This document shows, piece after piece, positions 9,422 through 19,437 of a stretch of 64,000 nucleotides of DNA. Source of the stretch: Diplonema japonicum (lineage: Eukaryota > Euglenozoa > Diplonemea > Diplonemida > Diplonemidae); contig OZ025685.1 in assembly GCA_964019335.1 (NCBI GenBank), positions 183,501 to 247,500 of the forward strand, in the 5' to 3' direction. Every line of letters starts with the position of its first letter. Positions within the stretch are counted from its first letter, which is position 1. Made by a program: the position numbers and the translations under genes. Below the pieces are notes generated by a model. The model ran no database searches and was not told the DNA's origin. It saw only the letters and a program-made list of their open reading frames with translations.

Positions 9422-10368
9422 TTTCTTCGCGCTTTGTTATCGGGCATATTAGGTTCGTTAGCGTGTATACTATGGTTTTCCCCCTTACTTTCCCCCCCTC
9501 CTCCCCTTCTTTTGCCCTCCTTTTTTTAATAGTAGACGTTGCCTCCGTGATTTATTTCTTTGATAATCTTTTGCGATTTTTCTATAAAAAAAAACAATAA
9601 AGAAACCCTTCCTGGTGGACACAATAGTACCAGTCATTGCAAGAAAAAAGAAAGATTGATCCTAAAATAGTCAAAAAAAAAATCACAGAAGCTATGTTTT
9701 GAAGGGAAAAAAAAGTAAAGTCCGTGGGCGATGTGCATGGAAAGGGATAGAGTCAGGGGGCGGGAAATGAAGAAAACTATAGAATTTTTTTTTCTCCTTT
9801 TGAAGGATAAATAGTAAAGATGTAACCAAGACGCTCTCCCCTTTTCTGCCCTTCTTTTTTTTTTTAAACTACTGTGTGATGGTACTTGCCCATTTTCTTT
9901 GTTCTAGTTTTTCTTTTATGTCTGGATTTTTACGTCTTTTTTTCTTCATTCTTTTTTTTTAGAATGTCTTCTTCTTTTTTTTTCTTTTTTTTTTTTGCAG
10001 GAGAAAAAAAAAAGACAGAAAAAAAAATACCCCCTCCTCCCTTGACCCACTCCCTTTCCCCCCTAGTTTTTCTTCGAAGCCGCCCACAAACAACCTTTAA
10101 AACGAAGAGGAAAAGGAAGAAGCGAGGAAAAAGAAAGAGAGAGAGAAAAAAAAAAAAAAAAAAAAAAAAAAACAGAAAAAGAATCAAATGACAAAACTCG
10201 AAAGTTCGCACTTTTAGAAAAAAAATATGTGGGCGCGCTCCCCCCTTCTTTTTCTCTTTCCCCCCCCTCTTCTTTTTTATTTCTGGATAAACTATTCACT
10301 CTAGGGGGCAAGCTGCCCACACGTGACCCACTTCCCCCCCCAAAAAAAAAGACAAAAGGAAGGGGAAA
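9186..10368. other. Gene-free stretch with very long T runs
   Basis: No coding frame other than homopolymer artefacts. Poly-T runs of about 40 nt (9233-9273) and 43 nt (9376-9418) bracket a unique 100-nt segment. An A run of about 23 lies near 10148-10171. A short inverted-repeat element occupies 9301-9474. Probably the 3' UTR of the kinesin gene plus the leader of the next gene. Confidence 0.6.
9301..9474. mobile_element. Possible non-autonomous element with 13-bp terminal inverted repeats (copy 1)
   Basis: CATGGTATACACG at 9301-9313 faces CGTGTATACTATG at 9462-9474, a 13-bp inverted repeat with one mismatch. The same ends bound a second locus at 45440-45967, and the left ends share a longer 17-mer. 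The interior is mostly a T run. No clear target-site duplication was found. Confidence 0.3.
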
Positions 10369-11670
10369 ATGGGAGGGCAGGGGAAGGGACAACACACAAA
10401 CCCAAGCGGGGTACGAAGAGGCACCGTGGGGAGAAGGGGCTCGCCCACACAACTCTCCATTCGTGTTCGCAGTGAAGAAGACCAGGGCGCAAAAGAAAAA
10501 CCCGTAGTCAAACAAGAAGCGACAAGCCCTCAGGGAAACAACAGCAGCATCCAGTCAACTGCACAGCACGTGGCGAAGGTGGCAATGACAGTACAAAACC
10601 CAGAACAAGACGAATACGTTAAGTGGGCAGGGCTTGTGAACAAAGAATTTGAAATAACTGACCACGGGAAAAGACTACTAGGAACATGCACAAGCTACAT
10701 CGTGATAGGCGTCTGCGGGCAGCCCGGCGTGGGGAAGACGAAACTCTGCAATGAAATGGTCCGCTCGGTGCTTCGTCGGAACCATATCGATCCGAGCACT
10801 CTTTCTCTGTCTTGTGCAAAGCCTTTCCCGGACACGTCCCCCTTTCTAGTCTCCATGGCGGTTGTTTCTATCGATCCTACTTCGCATGTGATTGTGATCG
10901 ACGCACAGGGTCTTCTCCATCCAGAGAGGCTTTGTTCTATGCTTCACACTGGGACGGGCAAGGATTTCGCTTCTGCAGAGCACAGTCTTCACCATCAGTC
11001 CGTTTGCACCGTGATGTTTCTCCTCTCCATCTGCAACACCTTGTTGTTTACCATGGACGGTGATACGCTCGTCGCGCCGACCGCCCACGCGTACCTCCAG
11101 CTTCTCCTCACCGCAAAATCCTTGAACCACGTTGTCCCGTCGGTATATTCTATTAAAAAGCGACAACCTGGGGGTTCGGGTAAACGGTATGGGTCTGTGT
11201 TCCAACCGCTTCCGGGTTACGAGCACGACGATGAAGGTGCGCAGGTGGGGCAGAAGGTTGTTAGCCACATCCCTGATCTGGTCCTGGTAGCGTCCCAGTC
11301 GGGGTCGAACAGTTTGCTGCATTCATCCTCTGTTGCAGAGGCAGTGAAAGAGTGCATTGAAGGGGGGTATCTAACACCTGCTGCGGACTTTAAGCCACCA
11401 CCGCATCAAGTTGAGGATGATAACCTGCAGCTTGTCACGCTGCCTATCACCACCGACACCTCGTACAGCTCTACGGTGGACGATCTCACAACGCGTGCGT
11501 GCCGTCCCTCGAAGAAGGCCATCTTCCAACGCCCCAAGAACACCAACACGAAGCTCACCGAGCAGGAGCTCTTCACAGCGATGGTCGTGCTTTGGGACAG
11601 GATCTCCCGCAGCAATCCTTACGTCAACGAGTACAACGAACAGCTCGAGAAACTCAACCTGTTCCGGTAG
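10369..11670 (+). CDS. SMG9-like P-loop protein (nonsense-mediated decay factor)
   Basis: 433 aa, no intron. About 75 disordered residues precede a GTPase-like fold: P-loop GVCGQPGVGKT, a hydrophobic strand ending in VIVIDAQGLL, then a helix HHQSVCTVMFLLSICNTLLF. The C-terminus has ELFTAMVVLWDRISRSNPYVNEYNEQL. This order, and the ending in which W-D then S-x-x-x-x-E-Y occur, matches SMG9. SMG9 pairs with SMG8 to regulate the SMG1 kinase that phosphorylates UPF1 in nonsense-mediated decay. The start could be later: an AG in TTCGCAG at about 10471 would shift it to an internal ATG, removing only disordered residues. Identification rests on fold order and motifs, not on strong identity. Confidence 0.6.
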   Translation: MGGQGKGQHTNPSGVRRGTVGRRGSPTQLSIRVRSEEDQGAKEKPVVKQEATSPQGNNSSIQSTAQHVAKVAMTVQNPEQDEYVKWAGLVNKEFEITDHGKRLLGTCTSYIVIGVCGQPGVGKTKLCNEMVRSVLRRNHIDPSTLSLSCAKPFPDTSPFLVSMAVVSIDPTSHVIVIDAQGLLHPERLCSMLHTGTGKDFASAEHSLHHQSVCTVMFLLSICNTLLFTMDGDTLVAPTAHAYLQLLLTAKSLNHVVPSVYSIKKRQPGGSGKRYGSVFQPLPGYEHDDEGAQVGQKVVSHIPDLVLVASQSGSNSLLHSSSVAEAVKECIEGGYLTPAADFKPPPHQVEDDNLQLVTLPITTDTSYSSTVDDLTTRACRPSKKAIFQRPKNTNTKLTEQELFTAMVVLWDRISRSNPYVNEYNEQLEKLNLFR

Positions 11671-11935
11671 ACCGCGGGCTGTGTTTCTATTCCGCCTGCA
11701 TGCAGAATGAAGCCTGATAGACCCTTTTCACTTTCTTTATTTATGGTTTTCATTTCTTTTTTCTTATTTCCTTTTTTTATTTTTTTTCCTTCTTCTTTTT
11801 CGTTCTATTTCTTATGTCCCTTCATCGATGAACAGGAGGGGAACACAAAGGAAGAAAAAGAAGAGAAGGGGTGGGGGAGGAGGGAAGAAAAGGAAATCGA
11901 AATCATCACGGAAATAAGAAAGAGAGCTGGTAACA

Positions 11936-14900
11936 ATGTTTGTGCAACTCATTTGCCTGGCAACACTCGCGGGGGCGCCTGGTCCGACTGCGGCGCCATC
12001 GACACAAACACCTGCAACACCTGTACCTGATACTGCTGTACCCACAGCTATGCCAACTCTGGTGCCCGGAACAACCGTCACACCGACGGACGTACCCACT
12101 CTCGTCCCAGGAGCAACAGCAATTCCTACTCCAGCACCAGACACACTATTACCTGCAACAGCACTTCCTACTGCAGTCCCGACTGTTGCACCATCCACTT
12201 CAGCACCAGCCACCCTTGTTCCAGGAACAACAGCAGTTCCTACTCCAGCACCAAACACACAATTACCTGCAACAGCAATTCCTACTGCAGTCCCGACTTC
12301 AGCACCAGACACCCTTGTTCCAGGAGCAACAGCAATTCCTACTCCAGTACCAGACACATTAACACCTGGTGCAACAGCAATTCCTACTTCAGCACCAGTC
12401 ACATTAACACCTGGTGCAACAGCAATTCCTACTGCAGTCCCGACTGCTGCGCCATCGACTTCAGCACCAGACACCCTTGTTCCAGGAACAACAGCAATTC
12501 CTACTTCAGCACCAAACACATTAACACCTGGTGCAACAGCAATTCCTACTTCAGCACCAGTCACATTAACACCTGGTGCAACAGCAATTCCTACTGCAGT
12601 CCCGACTGCTGCGCCATCGACTTCAGCACCAGACACCCTTGTTCCAGGAACAACAGCAATTCCTACTTCAGCACCAAACACATTAACACCTGGTGCAACA
12701 GCAATTCCTACTTCAGCACCAGTCACATTAACACCTGGTGCAACAGCAATTCCTACTGCAGTCCCGACTGCTGCGCCATCGACTTCAGCACCAGACACCC
12801 TTGTTCCAGGAACAACAGCAATTCCTACTTCAGCACCAAACACATTAACACCCGGTTTGACCGCATCCCCAACTGCTATACCTCTCACTTCAGCACCAGT
12901 CACATTAACACCTGGTGCAACTGCGATTCCAACTGCAGTCCCGACTGCTGCGCCATCGACTTCAGCACCAACTACCCTTGTTCCAGGAACAACAGCAATT
13001 CCTACTTCAGCACCAAACACATTAACACCTGGTTTGACCGCATCCCCAACTGCTATACCTCTCACTTCAACACCAAACACATTAACACCTGGAACAACAG
13101 CAGTTCCCACTGGTTCACCACTTACGGCAACACCGACCGCATCCCCAACTGCTATGCCCACCCTTGTCCCTGGAACCACAGCAGTGCCTACAGCACAGCC
13201 TACATCCATGCCCACCCTCGTTCCTGGGTCAACAGCAATGCCCACTTCATCACCCCAAACATTGGCACCTCTCACATCAGCACCAACTTCTGTGCCCACA
13301 TTCTCGCCTATCACTCCGAGACCCGACACTCTGGCACCTGACACGTTGGTACCTACGGCGATGCCTACCCTTGTCCCTGGGACCACTACAGTACCGACTG
13401 CACAACCGACTGCTATCCCCACTCTCGTTCCTGGTGCCACAGCCGTGCCTACTTCAGTACCCTCGACAGTGGCACCAGTGACTTCTATGCCGACTCTCAC
13501 ACCCGGAACCACATCAGTACCTACAACTGCACCCACTTTCCCGCCTCTCACTCCGAGACCCAGCACCCTAGCACCTGACACGCAAGTGCCCGCAACTCTA
13601 ACACCCACTTCTGCGCCCACTTCCGCCCCAGCAACAGCAGTACCAACAGCTGTTCCCACTTTGACACCAGGAACAACAGCGACACCAACAGCTATCCCTA
13701 CAACGGCACCTGCGACTGTTTCGCCACTCACGGCTTCCCCCACCACTTCCGCCCCAGCAACAGCAACACCAACAGCTACTCCGACTGCAGTCCCCACCTC
13801 GGCACCAACAGCTGTTCCCACCTTGACACCAGGAACCACGGCAACACCAACAGCTGTTCCCACAACAGCTCCAGCAACTGTCCCACCACTCACTGCTACT
13901 CCCACTGCAACCCCCACCTCGGCACCAGTGACGGTAGCACCAACAGCCACTCCTACAACGGCACCTGCGACTACTCCGCCACTCACGGCAACTCCCACAA
14001 CAGCCCCAGCAACAGCAACACCAACAGCTGTTCCCACTTTGACACCAGGAACCACGGCAACACCAACAGCTATCCCTACGGCAACACCAACGGCTATCCC
14101 CACGGCGACACCAACGGCTATCCCAACGGCAACACCGACGGCTATCCCCACCTCGGCACCAGCAACGGTAGCACCAACAGCTGTTCCCACTTTGACACCA
14201 GGAACCACGGCAACACCAACGGCCATCCCAACAACGGCACCTGCGACTGTTCCGCCACTCACAGTGGCCCCCACGTCTGCACCCACTTCCGCCCCAGCAA
14301 CAGCAGTACCAACAGCTGTTCCCACTTTGACACCAGGAACCACGGCAACACCAACAGCTGTTCCCACAACAGCTCCAGCAACTGTCCCACCACTCACTGC
14401 TACTCCCACAGCCATCCCCACCTCGGCACCAGTGACAGCAACACCAACAGCTGTTCCCACTTTGACACCAGGAACCACGGCAACACCAACGGCCATCCCA
14501 ACAACGGCACCTGCGACTGTTCCGCCACTCACAGTGGCCCCCACGTCTGCACCCACTTCCGCCCCAGCAACAGCAGTACCAACAGCTGTTCCCACTTTGA
14601 CACCAGGAACCACGGCAGCACCAACAGCTGTTCCCACAACAGCTCCAGCAACTGTCCCACCACTCACTGCTATTCCCACTGCAATCCCCACCTCGGCACC
14701 AGCAACGGTAGCACCAACAGCTGTTCCCACTTTGACACCAGGAACCACGGCAACACCAACAGCCATCCCGACAACGGCACCTGCGACTGTTCCGCCACTC
14801 ACAGTGGCCCCCACGTCTGCACCCACTTCCGCCCCAGCAACAGCAGTACCAACAGCTGTTCCTACCTTGACACCAGGAACCACGGCAGCACCAACAGCTG

Positions 14901-16640
14901 CTCCCACAACAGCTCCAGCAACTGTCCCACCACTCACTGCTACTCCCACAGCCATCCCCACCTCGGCACCAGTGACGGTCGCACCAACAGCCACTCCTAC
15001 AACGGCACCTGCGACTATTCCGCCACTCACGGCAACTCCCACAACAGCCCCAGCAACAGCAACACCAACAGCTGTTCCCACTTTGACACCAGGAACCACG
15101 GCAACACCAACAGCTATCCCTACAACGGCACCTGCGACTGATCCGCCACTCACGGTTTCCCCCACCACTTCCGCCCCAGCAACAGCAACACCAACAGCTA
15201 CTCCGACTGCAATCCCCACCTCGGCACCAGCGACGGTAGCACCAACAGCCACTCCTACAACAGTCCCAGCAACAGCAGTACCAACAGCTGTTCCTACTTT
15301 GACACCAGGAACCACAGCAACACCAACGGCCATCCCGACAACGGCACCTGCGACTGTTCCGCCACTCACAGTGGCCCCCACGTCTGCACCCACTTCCGCC
15401 CCAGCAACAGCAGTACCAACAGCTGTTCCCACTTTGACACCAGGAACCACGGCAACACCAACAGCTGTTCCCACAACAGCTCCAGCAACTGTCCCACCAC
15501 TCACTGCTACTCCCACAGCCATCCCCACCTCGGCACCAGCAACGGTAGCACCAACAGCTGTTCCCACTTTGACACCAGGAACCACGGCAACACCAACAGC
15601 CATCCCGACAACGGCACCTGCGACTGTTTCGCCACTCACAGTGACCCCCACGTCTGCACCCACTTCCGCCCCAGCAACAGCAGTACCAACAGCTGTTCCC
15701 ACTTTGACACCAGGAACCACGGCAGCACCAACAGCTACCCCCACCACAGCTCCAGCAACAGCAATTCCAACAGCTTCACCCACGACAGTGGCCCCGCCTA
15801 CAGTGACTCCTACGAAGGCACCCACAGCCATTCCCACTGCTACTCCAACTACCGCCCCTGCGACTTTGGTGCCTGGCGACACGGCGATGCCAACATCTGC
15901 GCCTGCCACTTTGACACCCGGGGATACGGCAGTGCCCACGACGGCCCCCTCGACCGTGGCACCGTCCACGAACCCTCCTGTTACTGTGTCACCTCCCACA
16001 TTGACTCCAGGGGACACGGCCCAGCCCACTGCAGCAGTGACAACGGTGCCCGACGTGGTTCCCAGTACCTTGGTGCCAGGAGCAACTGCCCAACCGACAG
16101 CGGTCCCGGCCACCTTGGTGCCAGGGACTACAGCAGAGCCAACGGGGGTCCCTAAAACGCCTGCTCCGGAGACACCACTCCCTTTGGGCTCGACTTATGT
16201 ACCAGAGACTAAAGCTCCTGATACTCAAGCACCTACCACAGGAATCCCAGCTACTTTGATGCCTGGCTCCACTTATGCACCTGCAACGCCTGCACCTGTG
16301 ACATTGATACCAGGTGGTACTGTGGCACCGCAGACTGGTTCGCCTTCTGGTGTCACCAGTGTACCTACGGCAGCACCAGGAGACGATGGGGGGCTTTCTA
16401 CGGGTGCTCTTATTGGTATCATTGCTGGGTCCGTTGTGGTGTGCCTGCTCATCGCTGGTGCCGCTTACTGGAAGTTGAGCAGCAGTGGAGCCGACTCAGC
16501 TATGAAGTATAAGCAACAGATAGAGTTGTTGGTATGCTATTCACACTTTCTTCTTCTTTCTGTCTCCACACTCACCGCAGACGAATACGTATGAAGATGA
16601 AATGATGATGGAGGACACAGACGATGTTATGGCTCTGTAA
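11936..16640 (+). CDS. Mucin-like Thr/Pro/Ala-repeat cell-surface protein, single-pass
   Basis: Exons 11936-16531 and 16581-16640, 1551 aa; donor GTATGC, acceptor ACCGCAG. A short signal peptide (MFVQLICLATLAGAPG) is followed by about 1470 residues of TP-, AP- and VP-rich repeats of the type TLTPGTTATPTA. A Gly/Ser hinge and one membrane helix (GALIGIIAGSVVVCLLIAGAAYW) come next. The cytosolic tail is Lys-containing, then acidic from exon 2 (NTYEDEMMMEDTDDVMAL). The ectodomain has almost no Cys or charged residues and is dense in Thr, so heavy O-glycosylation as a surface coat or adhesin stalk is likely. Repeat families are listed separately. The opposite strand is also open for 1433 codons, but only as a by-product of the repeat's codon pattern. 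Confidence 0.88.
12389..12874 (+). repeat. 162-bp tandem repeat inside the mucin-like gene
   Basis: Units start at about 12389, 12551 and 12713 (period 162 bp, 54 codons) and are nearly identical at the DNA level. Each encodes SAPVTLTPGATAIPT, then AVPTAAPSTSAPDTLVPG and a TSAPNTLTPG block. Degenerate copies continue to about 13090. The period is a multiple of three, so copy-number change keeps the frame. Confidence 0.85.
13600..15760 (+). repeat. 270-bp higher-order repeat inside the mucin-like gene
   Basis: The marker ACAGTGGCCCCCACGTCTGC recurs at about 14261, 14531, 14801 and 15368, with a one-base variant at about 15638. The spacing is 270 bp (90 codons), with one longer interval of 567. 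Within each unit are shorter TLTPGTTATPTA and TTAPATVPPLTA modules. High DNA identity suggests recent unequal exchange or gene conversion. Confidence 0.85.
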
Positions 16641-17101
16641 AAGCAGGGGGGGGGGGGGGGGGGGGGGGCAGTGCTGACAGCATTCCCTCCTTGAAAACTC
16701 TGAACATTTTATAGAAATGAAATCAAATAAAAGGGGGGGGAGGGGGGGCAAAATAAATCAAATGTAGACAATTTTTAGCAATCATTTTTTTTTTTTTTCT
16801 CCTTTTTTTTTTAAATACCCATTTCGCATTTGAAAGAGAGAAAAAAAAAGTTTTTTTTTGTTTTGCATTCTGGGTTGAAAAGAATCTCGATCTAGCAACA
16901 CGATAGGCTTCCCGCTGTTTTCTTTACCCCCTCTCCTCTTTTTTCCCTTCGCTCCGCTTGTCCCTTCGGTTGGACAACAAACATTTTGTGTGTTGATTTT
17001 TTGTAGTTCGCCGTTTATAGGAAAAAGAAGAAAACCAAAAAAAAAAAGGTATTTTTTCACTCGGCTTCCTTGTTGCTCGTACAAGCGCGCCAAGTCTTTG
17101 A

Positions 17102-17135
<34 letters not shown>

Positions 17136-17249
17136 TGTAAGAATTACGGTTTTCTTCACATCAACAAAAAAAAAGCCATTCCCGGCGATAAACGTTTGAA
17201 CGGAAAAAGAAAAAGAAAAGAAATGAAAAAGATCTTTTTTTCTCGTCAT

Positions 17250-17294
<45 letters not shown>

Positions 17295-17375
17295 GTTTTC
17301 TTTTCCTCCATTGGCCAATCCGTGCAATCATAATTTTCTTTTTCTTCTTCAAGCAGGCCCAGGACACACTGCACG

Positions 17376-17411
<36 letters not shown>

Positions 17412-17619
17412 AGAAGTACAAAAAAAATAGTCTCATTCTCACGCAATACTTGCCCTAAAAGTTTGTACCTTGTGCACAAACGAAAAAAAAAAAAAAAAAA
17501 AAAAAAAGAATGGCTATCGCACCCCAGCTCGGTCTCTTCTTTTTTTCTCTCATGTGTCTCCAATCCACCTCATCCCCTCTTTTCCCCTCCGTTATATAAC
17601 AGGATTTGCGGAGAGACGA

Positions 17620-17655
<36 letters not shown>

Positions 17656-18349
17656 CCCTTCTTCTTTTTTGTGAATGGAAAAATGGGTCCAAAGGGAGAG
17701 GAAAAAAAAAAGAGATAATGAGAGAATCTCTCACTCTTTTGCTTTCTTTTTTTTTTTCCAATAGCTAATAATAGACCATCTGGTTTAAAAGTAATGACCA
17801 AAACTTGTATTTTTTTTTTTTTGATGCGCTTAGTAAGGATTTCTTTCTGCGGGTTTTTTGTTTTTCTTTAGCTCCCCCCCCCCCCCCCCCCCCCCCTTAC
17901 TCGAGCGAACAACCAAAATGATAAGGTTTACCATATTATTTGCATTTACCAAGTGCACAAAAAAAAGAAAAAAAAGAGGGAAAAAAAAAAAGAAAAGACA
18001 GCATATGGCACATCGTGCACAAACAATATATTGATAATGAATTGTTATTGCTAAAAAGAGCAGTGGTAGCATTGTTGGGCTTATCCTTCTACAGGTTAAC
18101 CCCGGCTGTGCACAAACAACCGACTCTTTTTTCTTCTTTTTTGTCTGTGGCGAGGTGGCCCGCTGCACAGGTACACCACCACCACCCCACATCCATGTAT
18201 TCTTATGGTGCACCTTGGAACCCAGGAGCCATTGACTTTCCGACACTTCGACGTTTTAAAAAAAAAAAAAAAAGGTCGCACCCCACCTCACCCAATCTAC
18301 TGTCGTTTCTTTCCATTTTTTTTTTTTTTTCTCTGTTTCTTCTTCATCT

Positions 18350-18385
<36 letters not shown>

Positions 18386-18452
18386 TCCGTGCGACAAAGA
18401 AGGAAAAGAAGAAAAAAAAAAAAACTCTCCTCCCAAGGGAAAAAAAAAAAAA
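16641..18452. other. Gene-free stretch with poly-G, poly-C, poly-A and poly-T runs
   Basis: No supported gene. Notable are a G run of about 22 right after the mucin stop codon (near 16647), a C run of about 23 near 17874-17896, and several A/T runs of 20-35 nt. Predicted frames here are homopolymer artefacts of Lys, Phe or Gly. Confidence 0.6.
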
Positions 18453-19262
18453 ATGACAACAAAGCAAGCAACACCCTTCGCCCTGGCGGTAGGTTTGGCA
18501 AGCATGGTGGCTTGCGGTTGGGCCGCGCATAAATGCGTGAAAAAAGGGAGATCGCAAAAGAAATTGAGGTTGATGATACACGGTGTGCAGAAGAGACAGA
18601 ACATAGGTTCTATGCTGCGGGTGGCGGTTGCCATGGGGGTCGAAGAGGTGGTGCTGGTGGGCAAGAACGACCGAAAGGACTTCGCAACCTTCGGTGCGCA
18701 CGGAACGCAAAAACACGCAAATTTCTCCCACCATGCGACGCTCTCCGACGCGAAAAAATACCTTTCAGACTGTGGGTTCGATCTCGTCGGAGTCGAGATT
18801 ATCGAAAACGCAAAGAACGTCGCGTGGTACTGGGCACTACCCTTCTCCTTCGGCATCACTCTCCACCCATGGAAGTCCAACCATATCTGCATTGTCATGG
18901 GCAATGAAGGTCATGGCCTTCACGACTCTATAAAAGCTATTTGCGACTGGTACGTGTACATCCCTCAGTACAGCCAGGGTACTGCCAGTCTCAATGTTTG
19001 CACTGCAGCAGCGGTGGTTCTATCCCATTTCGCCCTGTGGCGGGGCCACAGCGAGGCCAAGCGGGAGGGAGAAAAATTCGTCGTGGAAACCCCACCGACT
19101 GACAGAGAAAAGTACGAGACCGCAGACCCTTCTGCGTTTGACTCGCTGCGAAAAGAACGAGCGGTATGGGGGGGGGGGGGGGGGGGGGAGAAAGAAAAAA
19201 AGGCAAAAGCCGCGCTTGCTGCAGAAGAGCAAGACGACTGTGACGATGTTTTTGATGAATGA
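18453..19262 (+). CDS. SpoU/TrmH-family RNA 2'-O-methyltransferase, N-terminally anchored
   Basis: 269 aa from ATG 18453 after an A-rich leader; the frame is open far upstream but only through homopolymers. Residues 8-30 (FALAVGLASMVACGWAAHKCV) form a membrane anchor or organelle-targeting segment followed by basic residues. The SPOUT knot motifs are in order: NIGSMLRVAVAMGV (motif 1), CIVMGNEGHGL (motif 2) and IPQYSQGTASLNVCTAAAVVL (motif 3). These bind AdoMet and methylate ribose 2'-OH in tRNA or rRNA. Motif 1 has NIGSMLR where an Asn/Arg pair is usual. A G21 run in the DNA encodes Gly7 (near residue 240), followed by a Lys-rich and acidic tail. The target RNA is unknown; a mitochondrial site is possible. 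Confidence 0.85.
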   Translation: MTTKQATPFALAVGLASMVACGWAAHKCVKKGRSQKKLRLMIHGVQKRQNIGSMLRVAVAMGVEEVVLVGKNDRKDFATFGAHGTQKHANFSHHATLSDAKKYLSDCGFDLVGVEIIENAKNVAWYWALPFSFGITLHPWKSNHICIVMGNEGHGLHDSIKAICDWYVYIPQYSQGTASLNVCTAAAVVLSHFALWRGHSEAKREGEKFVVETPPTDREKYETADPSAFDSLRKERAVWGGGGGGEKEKKAKAALAAEEQDDCDDVFDE

Positions 19263-19362
19263 AAAAAAAAAAAAAAAAAAAAAAAAGTACTAACCTTCAA
19301 TTTTTTTCTTCTTCTTTTTTTTTTCCCCTTCAGATCACCAGTGACACTCTTTTATCTATTTT

Positions 19363-19417
<55 letters not shown>

Positions 19418-19437
19418 CACCTCAAGCAACCAGGCCA

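Noticed and set aside
9107-10515. Several frames rich in Phe, Lys and Pro after the kinesin gene
   Set aside because: Homopolymer artefacts; start codons lie within the kinesin end or in T runs.
11812-16113. 1433-codon open frame on the minus strand, opposite the mucin-like gene
   Set aside because: It is a mirror of the repeat: TP/AP codons read in reverse as GTAVG-type repeats without stops. It lacks a signal peptide, hinge or membrane helix, whereas the + frame has all three and a spliced acidic tail.
17940-18452. In-frame upstream extension of the SpoU methyltransferase
   Set aside because: It runs through Lys, Phe and pyrimidine tracts, with the first plausible ATG at 18453 after an A-rich leader.
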